Part shown: positions 22,863 to 32,522 of the stretch, in pieces
How the letters are laid out: every line of letters starts with the position of its first letter
Position numbering within the stretch: position 1 is the first letter of the stretch
Assembly: GCA_024403185.1 (NCBI GenBank)
Contig: JAKSSG010000011.1
Coordinates: 1 to 40,687, forward strand
Direction: 5' to 3'
Source of the DNA: Clostridia bacterium
GTDB lineage: Bacteria > Bacillota > Clostridia > Peptostreptococcales > Anaerovoracaceae
Length of the DNA: 40,687 bases
Notes under the pieces: model-generated
The model's database searches: none
What the model was told of the DNA's origin: nothing
The model's input: only the letters and a program-made list of their open reading frames with translations
Translations under genes and position numbers: made by a program

Positions 22863-24778
22863 TTTATCATCCCCAGAAAATCTTCTTCAGTAATTATCTC
22901 CACGCCAAGCTCCTTGGCCTTTTTGTTCTTTGATGAATTTGATGTAATGTCGTTGTTGATCAGATAGCTGGTCTTTGTGCTTACGGAACCGGCCGTCTTG
23001 CCTCCAAGTTCTTCTATTCTGGCCTTGCAGGCGTCCCTGTTTTCAAAGTGCTCAAGACTTCCCGTAATGACGAAGGTCTTCCCTTCAAGAGTGCTGCCCG
23101 ATTCCTCAAAGCTTTCATCGATGTCCAGAACGCCCAGAAGGTCTGCCACCTTCTGCCTGTTGTCTGCCTTTGCGAAATATTCCACGTATGCTTTTGCCAT
23201 GATGTCGCCTATGCCCTCTATTGCCACAAGTGCATCCTCGTCAAGGTTCTGAATGTCGTCCCACCTGTTTCTGCACGCCCTGGCAATCATCTTCGCGTTG
23301 GCCACTCCTATGTTCGGAATGCCCAGTGCATAGAGCAGTCTGGCCGGTGTGGTATGGCTGGCCTTCTCAGCAGCTGCGGTCAGATTCTCAAAGGACTTTT
23401 CTCCGAAGCCGTCCATGGTCACAATGCGGTCGCGCCACCTGCTCATTCTGAATATGTCTGCAGGTGTCTTTATCATGGCCTCGTCAATGAACTTCTCCAG
23501 AGTCGCTTCCGATAGGCCTTCTATGTTCATGGCATTTCTGCTTACAAAATGGGTAAAGGATTTTACCATCTTTGCCGGACACTCAGGGTTCGGACAGTGC
23601 AGCGTTTTTATGCCCTTCTCATCGTGTATTTCAGTTGCAGCGCCGCATACGGGACATCTGTCCGGCGGAGCAATGGTTCCGCTCTTTGTCCTGTTCTCAG
23701 CAATCTGCGGAATGATCATGTTTGCCTTGTAGACGCTGATCGTATCTCCCGTTCCAAGCTTCAGCTCCTCCACAATGCTCACGTTGTGAACTGAAGCGCG
23801 GCTCACAGTTGTTCCCTCAAGTTCAACGGGTGCAAAGACAGCAATCGGATTGATGAGACCGGTTCTGGATGCGTTCCAGATCACCTCTTTAAGCTCCGTA
23901 TCCGCAAGCTCGTCCGCCCACTTGAATGCTATTGAATCTCTCGGGAATTTTGCCGTTGTGCCGAGAGATCTGCCGTATTCCATGTCGTCATAAATGAGTA
24001 CCAGTCCGTCTGACGGTATTTCAAAATCCGCAATTTTTTCCGCAAAGCCTTCTACTGCCTTTGCAATATTATCCCGTGTTACCGCTACGTTTTCCACGGT
24101 TTCAAAGCCCTGACTCTGCATCCATTCGATCTGCTCGTGTCTGTATGACAGTTCCTTTCCCACGGCCAGTGAAAAGGCGTAGAATCTTACGTGTCTGGAT
24201 GCTGTCACTTCGCTGTTCAGCTGTCTTACGGAGCCGCTGCAGAGATTTCTCGGATTCTTGTAGCTCCCGTCGGTGTTTATTTTTTCAAAATCCTCGTAGC
24301 TGATAACCGCCTCGCCTCGGACTACAACCTGCTCCTTTTCCGGAATGGATACGGGTATGTTTTCGAATGTTCTGGCGTTTGCCGTAATTACCTCGCCGAT
24401 AACCCCGTCGCCTCTGGTAACCGCCTTGACCAGGCTTCCGTTCTCGTATGTAAGCACTACGGTCAGCCCGTCAAGCTTCCATGAAAGCAGTCCGTCCTTA
24501 TCTCCCAGCCAGCTTTCAAGCTCGGAAACCTCCTTTGTCTTGTCAAGGGAAAGCATTGGTGAAGGATGTCGTTCCTTCGGAAGATTGCTGACAACCTCAT
24601 AGCCCACATTCACAGTCGGGCTTGTCGCCAGAACAATTCCGCTTTCCTTTTCCAGGCTGACGAGTTCGTCATAGAGTCTGTCATATTCCTGGTTTGACAT
24701 TACCTCTCGATCCTGCTGGTAATATGCCTTTGAAGCTTCATTCAGCTTGTTTACAAGTTCTTCAATTCTTTTCCTCAT
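22859..24778 (-). CDS. ligA: NAD-dependent DNA ligase
   Basis: Seals nicks using NAD+. The 639-residue chain contains domain Ia (AYYQQDREVMSNQEYDRLY), the adenylation motif KLDG with Lys101, TRGDGVIGEVIT, the four-Cys zinc finger (CPVCGAATEIH...CPNPECP), HhH repeats (NIGVANAKMIARACRN, IEGIGDIMAKAYVEYF) and a C-terminal BRCT domain (LEGKTFVITGSLEHFENRD). The active-site block reads SWKLDG rather than the commoner EPKIDG and the protein is ~20-30 residues shorter than E. coli LigA. It overlaps pcrA by 4 bp, the usual pcrA-ligA pair. Confidence 0.95.
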   Translation of the reverse strand: MRKRIEELVNKLNEASKAYYQQDREVMSNQEYDRLYDELVSLEKESGIVLATSPTVNVGYEVVSNLPKERHPSPMLSLDKTKEVSELESWLGDKDGLLSWKLDGLTVVLTYENGSLVKAVTRGDGVIGEVITANARTFENIPVSIPEKEQVVVRGEAVISYEDFEKINTDGSYKNPRNLCSGSVRQLNSEVTASRHVRFYAFSLAVGKELSYRHEQIEWMQSQGFETVENVAVTRDNIAKAVEGFAEKIADFEIPSDGLVLIYDDMEYGRSLGTTAKFPRDSIAFKWADELADTELKEVIWNASRTGLINPIAVFAPVELEGTTVSRASVHNVSIVEELKLGTGDTISVYKANMIIPQIAENRTKSGTIAPPDRCPVCGAATEIHDEKGIKTLHCPNPECPAKMVKSFTHFVSRNAMNIEGLSEATLEKFIDEAMIKTPADIFRMSRWRDRIVTMDGFGEKSFENLTAAAEKASHTTPARLLYALGIPNIGVANAKMIARACRNRWDDIQNLDEDALVAIEGIGDIMAKAYVEYFAKADNRQKVADLLGVLDIDESFEESGSTLEGKTFVITGSLEHFENRDACKARIEELGGKTAGSVSTKTSYLINNDITSNSSKNKKAKELGVEIITEEDFLGMIK

Positions 24779-27006
24779 AGCTTTTTGATATTTGCAAAGC
24801 CAAGAGCCAGCTTCTTTGTGTCATCTGCAAACTGAACTCTTATAACCTTGCCCTGTGCCTCAAGCACTGTTCCTTCTCCAAATTTCTCGTGGAGCACTCT
24901 GTCTCCCGGCTGGAAATTTTCTTTTGCCGCCTGCTCCATTGCAGCCGCCTTTTTCTTTGTCTGCTGCTGTGCATATTTCAGCTGGTCAAACGGCTTGAAC
25001 GGTTTCTCGGCGGATGCACCGTCATTGAATGCACCGGCCGTCTGCTTAGGCATCTTCTCGTATATTCCGTGTCCTTCGATGAGCCTGCTGTCAAGCTCAT
25101 GGAGAAATGTCGATTCACGGGTGTAATCCATTCTGCCGTAGATTGTTCTCATCTCGGCGCTGGTCATCCAGAGTCGTTCCTTGGCTCTGGTTATTCCCAC
25201 ATAGCAGAGCCTTCTTTCTTCCTCAAGACCATCAGGCCTGTCAAAGGCCCTCCATCCCGGGAAGAGCCCGTCCTCCATGCCCGGCATGAACACATATGGG
25301 AATTCAAGTCCCTTGGCACTGTGCAGAGTCATGAGTACGACTGCATTCTCATCCGAATCGTGATTGTCCACATCGGCAAGAAGTGCAATACGTTCCATGA
25401 ATTCCGCCAGGCCCATGTTCGGGTCTTCCTTCTCATAATCGTATATGACCGATTTGAATTCCATCAGGTTCTCTATTCGGCTCTGAGCCTCAATGGTGTT
25501 CTGGTCTTCAAGGGCTTTCAGATATCCCGAGTTGACCAGCAGTCCGTCATAGAGATCGGAGAGCTTCATGTTATCCTTTTCGGCTCCGTAGGATTCTATT
25601 ATTCCTGCAAGTGCCTTGATGCCCGCTTCTGCCTTTGAACTGAGCTGTGAAATGGTATCCTTGTCCAGAAGCACATCAAAGAGACTCTGTCCTCTTTCGG
25701 CGGCTCTGTCCTGCAGCTTTTCAATTGTCTTGCCTCCTATGCCTCTCTTCGGTTCATTTATTATTCTGACAAGTGCCAGGTCATCCGCCCTGTTCTGAAC
25801 CAGGCGCATGTAGCACATGATGTCCTTGATTTCTTTCCTGTCGTAGTATCTCAGTCCTCCCAGAACCCTGTATGGAATTTCTCTCTTTGAGAGAGCTTCT
25901 TCGAAGGTTCTGGACTGAGCATTTGTTCTGTAGAGAATGGCGAAGTTTCTGTAGTCGCCGCCTATGCGGTTTATCTCGCTGGCAATGTAGCCCGCCTCTT
26001 CTCTTTCATCATCCGCCCTGAAATATGTGATCTTGTTTCCGTCCTCTGCGTCGGTCCAGAGCTTCTTGTTCTTTCTGTCCCTGTTGTGCTCAATTACGGA
26101 ATGGGCTGCTGCCAGAATGTTTGCCGTCGATCTGTAATTCTGTTCCAGCTTTACAACCGTAGCTCCCGGAAAGTCCTTTTCGAATTCCAGAATGTTCCGG
26201 ATGTCCGCACCTCTCCACTGATAGATGCACTGGTCATCATCTCCCACAACGCATATGTTTCTTCTCGGGTTTCCGTACTCGTCGTGAGCATCCGCAAGCA
26301 TCTTTACGAAGGTGTACTGTATCAGGTTTGTGTCCTGGTACTCATCGACCATGATGTACCTGAATCTGTTCTGATATCTGAGAAGAACCTCTTCATCCTT
26401 CTCAAAGAGCTCCACCGTCTTCAGAAGCAGATCGTCAAAGTCCATGGCGTTGTTCTTTCTCAGGGTTTCATCGTACTTCTCATATACCTGCTGTATCATT
26501 TCCGCCTTGTAATCAAAGCCGTATTCGCGGCAGTAATTTTTCGGAGAGATTCTCTGCTCTTTGCAGTGTGATATTTCGCCCAGGAAGTAATTTGGTGAAA
26601 ATTTCTTGGTGTCAATTCCCAGATCCTTGCATATGGCCTTCACTACGGCCTTCTGGTCCGTAGGGTCGTATACCGCAAAATCCCTTCCATAATTCAGAAG
26701 CTCCGCATGGTGTCTTAAAATGCGCAGGCATGCCGAGTGGAATGTAAGCAGCCACATGTTCACGCCTTCACCTATGAGGTCCTGAACCCTTTCCCGCATT
26801 TCTTTGGCCGCCTTGTTTGTAAATGTAACGGCCAGAATATTGTAGGGATGCACACCCATCTCTCTAATGAGATATGCGATTCTGCAGGTCATGGTGCTGG
26901 TCTTGCCGCTTCCGGCACCGGCAAGAATGAGGAGCGGCCCTTCCGTATTCATTGCCGCTTCTCTCTGTTTGTCATTCAGTTTGTCAAGATAATCCGTTCT
27001 TCCCAT
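24775..27006 (-). CDS. pcrA: ATP-dependent DNA helicase PcrA (UvrD/Rep family)
   Basis: A superfamily 1 3'-5' helicase for repair and replication-conflict resolution. Walker A GAGSGKTS (residues 30-37), VDEYQDTN, GDDDQCIYQWRGAD, LEQNYRS and VVLMTLHSAKGLEFP are in order, and the last ~60 residues form the Tudor-like domain binding RNA polymerase (FQPGDRVLHEKFGEGTV). Length 743 is normal. It lies 15 bp after the M50 protease gene and overlaps ligA. Confidence 0.97.
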   Translation of the reverse strand: MGRTDYLDKLNDKQREAAMNTEGPLLILAGAGSGKTSTMTCRIAYLIREMGVHPYNILAVTFTNKAAKEMRERVQDLIGEGVNMWLLTFHSACLRILRHHAELLNYGRDFAVYDPTDQKAVVKAICKDLGIDTKKFSPNYFLGEISHCKEQRISPKNYCREYGFDYKAEMIQQVYEKYDETLRKNNAMDFDDLLLKTVELFEKDEEVLLRYQNRFRYIMVDEYQDTNLIQYTFVKMLADAHDEYGNPRRNICVVGDDDQCIYQWRGADIRNILEFEKDFPGATVVKLEQNYRSTANILAAAHSVIEHNRDRKNKKLWTDAEDGNKITYFRADDEREEAGYIASEINRIGGDYRNFAILYRTNAQSRTFEEALSKREIPYRVLGGLRYYDRKEIKDIMCYMRLVQNRADDLALVRIINEPKRGIGGKTIEKLQDRAAERGQSLFDVLLDKDTISQLSSKAEAGIKALAGIIESYGAEKDNMKLSDLYDGLLVNSGYLKALEDQNTIEAQSRIENLMEFKSVIYDYEKEDPNMGLAEFMERIALLADVDNHDSDENAVVLMTLHSAKGLEFPYVFMPGMEDGLFPGWRAFDRPDGLEEERRLCYVGITRAKERLWMTSAEMRTIYGRMDYTRESTFLHELDSRLIEGHGIYEKMPKQTAGAFNDGASAEKPFKPFDQLKYAQQQTKKKAAAMEQAAKENFQPGDRVLHEKFGEGTVLEAQGKVIRVQFADDTKKLALGFANIKKL

Positions 27007-27021
27007 TAATGTCCCCTATCG

Positions 27022-27744
27022 TTATAAGATTACCAGCCAGAACAGGTTCATGAAAAAGTTCACGCAAGGCGTAATGATAAGTCCGGTAATTCCGAAGAGT
27101 ATCAGTGCCACGAGAATCCAGTTTCCGTATCTGTAAATGGTCCAGTATTTTTCTGTCTGTGCAAATCCGATAATGTTTGCTATGATGTTGAATCCGTCCA
27201 GCGGCGGACAAGGTATAAGATTGAATATCATGAGAACCAGATTAATCTGCACAATGTAGAGAAGCATTGTCCATACTCCCGTTCCGAGAGTAGTCATTGT
27301 AAGCCAGTCGGCTCCCGCCGCCATCAGTACAACCTTGGCAACCACCGTGAACAGTGCAGCCATGATCAGGTTCATCACTACACCTGCCAGAGCAACAAAG
27401 AGTTCATCTCTTCTTCTGTTTCTGAAATTGAAAGGATTAATCTGAACCGGCTGTCCCCATCCGAATCCACAGAAAAAGAGTGCCGCCAGACCCAGCCAGT
27501 CAATATGAGCCAGGGGATTAATTGTTACTCTGCCCTGCAGTCTAGGTGTATTGTCTCCGAGTTTGTCCGCAACAACCGCATGGGCAAACTCGTGCATTGA
27601 CAGTCCTATTATTATTGCCGGAACAAGCAGCAGCTTGTCCAGAAGCCATGCTTTGGGATCTGAAAAAGCACCGCTCCGCATGGAGTTTCCAGCCAGCAGT
27701 ATAATCAGTATTATGAATGATATGTCAATATTGTTTCTTCTCAT
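27022..27744 (-). CDS. Site-2-protease-family M50 metalloprotease
   Basis: A 240-residue membrane zinc protease. The HExxH motif is LSMHEFAHAVVADKLGD (His51, Glu52, His55) in a membrane helix, and the third ligand motif is NLIPCPPLDGFNI. There is no PDZ domain, so it belongs to the small YwhC-like group. It overlaps etfA by 4 bp and may only be co-transcribed with the flavoprotein genes; the substrate is unknown. Confidence 0.9.
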   Translation of the reverse strand: MRRNNIDISFIILIILLAGNSMRSGAFSDPKAWLLDKLLLVPAIIIGLSMHEFAHAVVADKLGDNTPRLQGRVTINPLAHIDWLGLAALFFCGFGWGQPVQINPFNFRNRRRDELFVALAGVVMNLIMAALFTVVAKVVLMAAGADWLTMTTLGTGVWTMLLYIVQINLVLMIFNLIPCPPLDGFNIIANIIGFAQTEKYWTIYRYGNWILVALILFGITGLIITPCVNFFMNLFWLVIL

Positions 27745-28640
27745 TTTTCTTCTTCTCCAAGCAGTGCGTCAATTACCGCCTCTGCGTCAAATACTCCTGC
27801 ATAATCTGAAGCCGCAAAGACTTCAGCGTTTCTGTCATTGTTAATGCTTATGATTACGTCTGCATCCCTGATTCCACAGACATGATGTGCAGCGCCGGAT
27901 ATTCCGAAGCCCACATAAACCTTCGGCTTTACCGATATTCCGCTTGTGCCTATCATGGAATCCTCGTCCGGGCCCCAGCCCATGTCAACTACAGGTCTGG
28001 TACATCCTGCTGCACCTCCGAATTTTTCAGCCAGTCTTTCTATCTTCTGCCAGTTTTCCGGGCTCCCTATTCCGAATCCGCCGCAGAACACCAGTTGTGC
28101 CTTTGCGAGCCTGCCTGCTGTATGCTTTCTAGGTTCAATGCCTGCCATGCGGAATGCGCCCTGCTTCTTCTCGCCCGGAGACAGCAAGCCCTTTTCTATC
28201 TGTTCATCCACATCGATGACTCTGCATTCACCTTCATAATCTTCAAATGTGCCCGGCTTCACAGTTGCAATTGCCGGTCTGTCATCACCTGCAGCAGGCA
28301 CAAATATTTCTCCGATTACCTTTCCTCCGAAAGCGGGAACCATGAATGCGAGGTTCCCTTCATCACTGATATTAATGTCCACACAGTGAGCGGCCACTCC
28401 CGTTCCAAGTCTGACTCCCAGTGCAGGTGCAACTTCTTCTCCGAGAGCAGTTGCTCCTATGAGAACCAGCTCAGGCTTTTCTTCTCTTATTGCATTCTCC
28501 ATAGTCTCTAGGGCAACATTGTGGTGCCTGCGGACACTAACCATTACATATTCCGCTTCTTCTCCGAAGAGGCTTCTTGCCTTGCCGAGAAGCTGCATGC
28601 AGACAGGATTTCCCTGATCAAAAATCATTACCTTGTTCAT
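27741..28640 (-). CDS. etfA: Electron transfer flavoprotein alpha subunit
   Basis: The FAD-binding Etf subunit passes electrons to or from acyl-CoA dehydrogenase. The C-terminal FAD domain is clear: GCTRPVVDMGWGPDEDSMIG, GISGAAHHVCGIRDADVIIS and INNDRNAEVFAASDY. It has no N-terminal ferredoxin domain and is short at 299 residues. The start overlaps the etfB stop by 1 bp (TGATG). It can form a classic or bifurcating pair with EtfB; sequence alone does not decide. Confidence 0.94.
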   Translation of the reverse strand: MNKVMIFDQGNPVCMQLLGKARSLFGEEAEYVMVSVRRHHNVALETMENAIREEKPELVLIGATALGEEVAPALGVRLGTGVAAHCVDINISDEGNLAFMVPAFGGKVIGEIFVPAAGDDRPAIATVKPGTFEDYEGECRVIDVDEQIEKGLLSPGEKKQGAFRMAGIEPRKHTAGRLAKAQLVFCGGFGIGSPENWQKIERLAEKFGGAAGCTRPVVDMGWGPDEDSMIGTSGISVKPKVYVGFGISGAAHHVCGIRDADVIISINNDRNAEVFAASDYAGVFDAEAVIDALLGEEEK

Positions 28641-29470
28641 CAGAATCCCTCCTTTCCCAGAAGGGCCCTGATTGCCTTTGCAGCATCTTCTGCCGTAGCG
28701 TCCTCATCAGCGAGCAGCGGCCGTCCTGCGCGACCAAGCTCAGGCGTAATCAGTCTGCCCGGCTGAGTAGGTGAACCCTCAAGTCCTATTGCAGATTCGT
28801 CCAGTCCCAGTTCCTCATTTGTCCATATGGAGAGAGGTTTTTTTCTCGCCTTGACTATACCCATTGCGCTTATGAATCTGGGTTTGTTAATGTCCCTTGT
28901 AACCGCGAACACCGCCTGTCCTTCCCCCTCAAATGTCAGAAGAACATCCTCGCTTCTCTTGACTGCACGAAGAGTTTCACCTTCCGCTTCAAGACTGCAT
29001 ACTCTGCTGATGTGCGTGATTCCAAGCCATTCAGCCAGCTGAACGGGAACGTGTGCAGTTGCTCCGTCAGCGCTTTCATTGCCTGCAAGAATAAGGTCGA
29101 AATTCTCGCCCTTTTCAGCTGCGATTTTTTTTACTCCTTCTGCAAGCACATAGGATGTGGCATATGTATCCGCTCCGCCGAATGCAACGTCGCTGAGCAT
29201 GTAGGCATCGTCCGCACCCATGGCAAGACATTCCACCAGCTTGTCCCTGCTGAATTCAGGCGCCATGGACAGCACTGTAACGCTGCTGTCTTCTCCCGCT
29301 GCAATTCTGCCGTCACGGAGAACAAGCGCCGCCTCCAGGGCGTTTTTATCCGTCGGGTTTATTACCGTCTGTACTCCTTCTCTCACCAGTCGCTTCGTTT
29401 CGGGATCAATTCGCAGCTCGTTATATTTTTCCGGGTCGGGAACCGGCTTAACCAGAACTATTATTCTCAT
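28640..29470 (-). CDS. etfB: Electron transfer flavoprotein beta subunit
   Basis: Partner of EtfA. The chain begins MRIIVLVKPVPDP and holds the nucleotide-binding segment LAGNESADGATAHVPVQLAE; the DG-x-TA pattern resembles bifurcating Etf proteins that bind a second FAD and NAD(H), but this is a weak indication. The C-terminal arm (GRAGRPLLADEDATAEDAAK) is present. At 276 residues it is a little longer than usual. One-base overlaps on both sides (TGATG) couple it to the dehydrogenase and etfA. Confidence 0.94.
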   Translation of the reverse strand: MRIIVLVKPVPDPEKYNELRIDPETKRLVREGVQTVINPTDKNALEAALVLRDGRIAAGEDSSVTVLSMAPEFSRDKLVECLAMGADDAYMLSDVAFGGADTYATSYVLAEGVKKIAAEKGENFDLILAGNESADGATAHVPVQLAEWLGITHISRVCSLEAEGETLRAVKRSEDVLLTFEGEGQAVFAVTRDINKPRFISAMGIVKARKKPLSIWTNEELGLDESAIGLEGSPTQPGRLITPELGRAGRPLLADEDATAEDAAKAIRALLGKEGF

Positions 29471-30618
29471 CAGTATTTCTTAAGTGTATCTCCTGCAACT
29501 ATGATTTTCTGAATTTCACTTGTGCCGCCTGATGAAATGCATCCCAGTGCATCTCTGTGGTATCTTCCTGCGGCATATTCATTTACAACACCGTATCCGC
29601 CCATGATTTCAATCAGCCTCTTTGATGCACTGCAGGCAGCCTCTGTAGCAAAATACTTTGCCATTGAGAATTCTGCTGCAGCCGGCTTGCCTTCATCCTT
29701 CACTGCAGCTGCTCTGTATGTCATGAGCCTTGCCGCTTCATAATCACATCTGATTTCCGCAATATGGAACTGTATTGCCTGAAGTCTGGAAATCGGCTTG
29801 CCGTATACGATTCTCTCCTTTGAGAATTTGACAGCATCCTCAAGGCAGCCTCTCAGAATTCCTGTTGCGATGGCAGCCATCGATGCACGGCCGACTTCTC
29901 CTATTTCCTTCATGGCTATCGGTGTTCCCATTCCGACTTCACCTACCAGATTTTCTTCAGGAACTCTGGCATTATTCATGATAAGTTCGCCGGTCATTGA
30001 GCCTCTCAGTCCCAGCTTGTTTTCTTCTCTGCCCGGACCGTATCCGTCTGTTCCCGCTTCAAGAATTATGCATGAGAATGTGCTTCTTCCTTTCTCATCC
30101 TCGCCTGTCCTGCATGTGATCACAGTAGCCGTTCCGCAGTGCGAATTTGTAATGAAGCACTTGCGTCCGTTAACAACCCACTGGCCGTCGACCAGCTGAG
30201 CTTCCGTCTTCTGACCTGCAACATCACTTCCACCGCCCGGCTCAGTTACTGCCAGTCCGCAGATGGCTGTCCCCGCACACATGCCCGGAAGGTACTTCAT
30301 CTTCTGTTCCTCTGTTCCATAGTCAAGAATTGCGGCCATTCCAAGCTGATGAGTGAATACCATCATTGCCAGACCTGCGGAATACCTTGCTATTTCCTCC
30401 AGAGCCATTACTCTTTCTGTATGTCCCAGACCTACTCCGCCATACTGCTCCGGTACGAAAACACCCAGAATTCCCATCTCGCCCATCTTAGGCATAAGGT
30501 CCAGCGGTGTATGGTTTTCCTCGTCCCACTTTGCGGCATTAGGTGCTATTTCCTCTTTAGCGAATTCTGCAAAAGCAGCCTTCAGCATTTCCTGTTCTTC
30601 AGTGAAATTGAAATTCAT
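29470..30618 (-). CDS. Acyl-CoA dehydrogenase family protein with atypical active site
   Basis: FAD-dependent acyl-CoA dehydrogenase or enoyl-CoA reductase, 382 residues. Seen are FTEEQEMLKAAFAEFAKEEI, GLAVTEPGGGSD, TNSHCGTATVI, KLGLRGSMTGEL and IEIMGGYGVVNEY. The usual IYEGTSEIQ, which carries the catalytic Glu of short- and medium-chain enzymes, reads SSGGTSEIQ: Gly364 replaces Glu. The alternative isovaleryl-type base before the conserved Arg is also Gly (EVGRASM, Gly243). The start was set at the ATG after GGAGGAAAAAAC. It leads an acd-etfB-etfA transcript. It may be a reductase like CaiA, which I recall also has Gly there. Confidence 0.88.
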   Translation of the reverse strand: MNFNFTEEQEMLKAAFAEFAKEEIAPNAAKWDEENHTPLDLMPKMGEMGILGVFVPEQYGGVGLGHTERVMALEEIARYSAGLAMMVFTHQLGMAAILDYGTEEQKMKYLPGMCAGTAICGLAVTEPGGGSDVAGQKTEAQLVDGQWVVNGRKCFITNSHCGTATVITCRTGEDEKGRSTFSCIILEAGTDGYGPGREENKLGLRGSMTGELIMNNARVPEENLVGEVGMGTPIAMKEIGEVGRASMAAIATGILRGCLEDAVKFSKERIVYGKPISRLQAIQFHIAEIRCDYEAARLMTYRAAAVKDEGKPAAAEFSMAKYFATEAACSASKRLIEIMGGYGVVNEYAAGRYHRDALGCISSGGTSEIQKIIVAGDTLKKY

Positions 30619-30687
30619 GTTTTTTCCTCCGTTATCCGTTGGTTTCAAGACATTTTTCTACGAATATATTGTAACATAAAACACACT

Positions 30688-30714
30688 AAAAAAGGGAACT
30701 TCATTGAAGCCCCC
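30688..30714 (-). terminator. Terminator of the surface-fibre locus
   Basis: On the minus strand GGGGGCTTC (30706-30714) pairs, with two G-T wobbles, with GAAGTTCCC (30694-30702), followed by six Ts (30688-30693). It overlaps the stop codon of the 602-residue protein gene. Confidence 0.8.
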
Positions 30715-32522
30715 TATTTTATTCCTATTCTGTTTATTACCACATTGCTGTCAGAGTAATCAGACCAGCTTTTCTTCCTGTTCATGAAGCTTGCACGCCG
30801 CACATCTGTGCTGTCAATTGTGAATATCACTTCATTTCCCGATACCCTTCCGCCACTTACTTCTGTGATGCTTTCAGGTTCGAATCTCAGGCTTTCATAC
30901 TCTATGCACCTGTACTCACCTTCCGGGACATTTCTGAACCTGAGGGTGCCTTCAGTCTCCCCGGGTGAAATGGTGACGCAGCCGTTCAGAGTGATCTGTT
31001 TTCCCGAAAGAGATTCCCCCTGCAGTCTGAAGAGGAACGAAGGGATTCCGTGTTCAGGGTAATTGTCGGCCGCTCTTATGCGCTTGCTTATTATAATATC
31101 CGCTTCAATTTCATATTGAACATCAGTGTAGGTTTCATTGGTGCTGATATTCCTCTGTCCGTTCCCATCTGCATAGAATACATGAGCCGTGTTCAGAAAT
31201 GTGCATATGAAATTGTCATCCAGCTTTTCTTCCCGAAGCATTTCATCTTTGCCTCTGTCCAATGTCACATCAATATACATGAAATATTCATAACCGTAAA
31301 AGTCTCGGTTCTGTGTGTCGAGTGCAGTGGCCACAACCACATTGTTCTCGGAGTAAATATCAAACAGGTCTGTAACATCCTCGTCTCTGCCTCTGATTAT
31401 CCTGACTTCGCCTACTGTCAGGTCACTGTCAATCCGGTCTTCAAAGGAAAAACCGTCATAGAAATTACCGGGCTCCGTTTCCGGAGGAACCATGGCGTTG
31501 ACTTTGTAGGTCCATCCTTCCGTATTCCGTAGACTGTTGGATGTAACTTCCGTTTCATCTTCATCGCTTACACGTTTTGCTACGAGATCTGTTCCTCCAC
31601 CCGGAACGGCCGAGGGAATGTTTTTGCTGCCGGAGACATTCATCACATTAAAGCCCTGAATGTCATCATCAACCATGCAGCTGTGAAGCGAACTTCCCGA
31701 AAAAGTAAAGGCGAAACATGTCCTTGCCGCATTTACAGCGGAATATCCTGCTTCTTCCGGCAGCGGTATGTCATCGTTTGTCATTGACTGAACACACAAC
31801 ATATTCCTGTCCACAACATATGTGGCTCTGCTGTTCTGCGCATACTGAACGCCGCCTGGAATGTTCTTGTAGCCTATGGTGGTTCCGCCCGAATTAACCC
31901 ACATGTCCTCAATCTCACTCATGTCCAGGTAAAGTCCCTGTGAATTGTCCACATCCTCATATTCCAGAAATCCCTTTACCTCAACGGGTGTATTCGTTCC
32001 GGAAATGAAAAACTCGTGCTTCATTTCAACCCACCAGGTGCTTCTCCACCTGTGCTGAGCGAATCCGCCGGCCATGAAGGATGATTTTGCGAAGTAAACG
32101 CTCCAGTCCATGTATGTGGTCTTTACATCGATCCATTTGTCCCTGTACTGAAACATTCTGCGGTAAATGCATCCGCATTTGCCCTTCACTCCGTCAACGC
32201 CCAGAACTATTCCATCAATGCTCTGACCGGTTTCCGTATCGTTTATCTGACTGACTCTGGCGCCGAAATACTCATCGGGACTCAGTTTGCTTAAACGTAT
32301 CGAATATTCAGGATCAACCATTTCCCCGCTGCTGACATTTTCCCGCTGCGGCTGGCAGGAAAAATCAAAGGTTTTCACTCCCGGATACCGGTCCAGCGAT
32401 GTGAGAGTTGACGGATCCACCGCCGCAAAGGCAGTCATGTACGGCGAAACAGCCAGAGCGGAAAAGGCAAAGATTACAGCTGTCAGAACGCCGGCAGCCT
32501 TTTTCATACTGTTTGTCATCAT
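30714..32522 (-). CDS. Secreted protein with Cna-B-like domain, surface-fibre locus
   Basis: A 602-residue exported protein. A Sec signal peptide spans residues 1-34 (MKKAAGVLTAVIFAFSALAV, cleavage after FAA). The ~290-residue N-terminal half (tryptophan-rich, with CGCIYRRMFQYRDKW) is not recognised. Next come a fimbrial isopeptide-type domain (DGFSFEDRIDSDLTVG...) and a C-terminal Cna-B-like domain: IIISKRIRAADNYP, FLFRLQGESLSG, RFRNVPEGEYRCIEYES; Lys and Glu at the usual isopeptide-bond positions are visible. There is no LPxTG motif and no C-terminal membrane helix, so anchoring must be indirect. The ATGATGA start overlaps the stop of the preceding gene. It is the last gene of the SipW operon. 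Confidence 0.75.
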   Translation of the reverse strand: MMTNSMKKAAGVLTAVIFAFSALAVSPYMTAFAAVDPSTLTSLDRYPGVKTFDFSCQPQRENVSSGEMVDPEYSIRLSKLSPDEYFGARVSQINDTETGQSIDGIVLGVDGVKGKCGCIYRRMFQYRDKWIDVKTTYMDWSVYFAKSSFMAGGFAQHRWRSTWWVEMKHEFFISGTNTPVEVKGFLEYEDVDNSQGLYLDMSEIEDMWVNSGGTTIGYKNIPGGVQYAQNSRATYVVDRNMLCVQSMTNDDIPLPEEAGYSAVNAARTCFAFTFSGSSLHSCMVDDDIQGFNVMNVSGSKNIPSAVPGGGTDLVAKRVSDEDETEVTSNSLRNTEGWTYKVNAMVPPETEPGNFYDGFSFEDRIDSDLTVGEVRIIRGRDEDVTDLFDIYSENNVVVATALDTQNRDFYGYEYFMYIDVTLDRGKDEMLREEKLDDNFICTFLNTAHVFYADGNGQRNISTNETYTDVQYEIEADIIISKRIRAADNYPEHGIPSFLFRLQGESLSGKQITLNGCVTISPGETEGTLRFRNVPEGEYRCIEYESLRFEPESITEVSGGRVSGNEVIFTIDSTDVRRASFMNRKKSWSDYSDSNVVINRIGIK

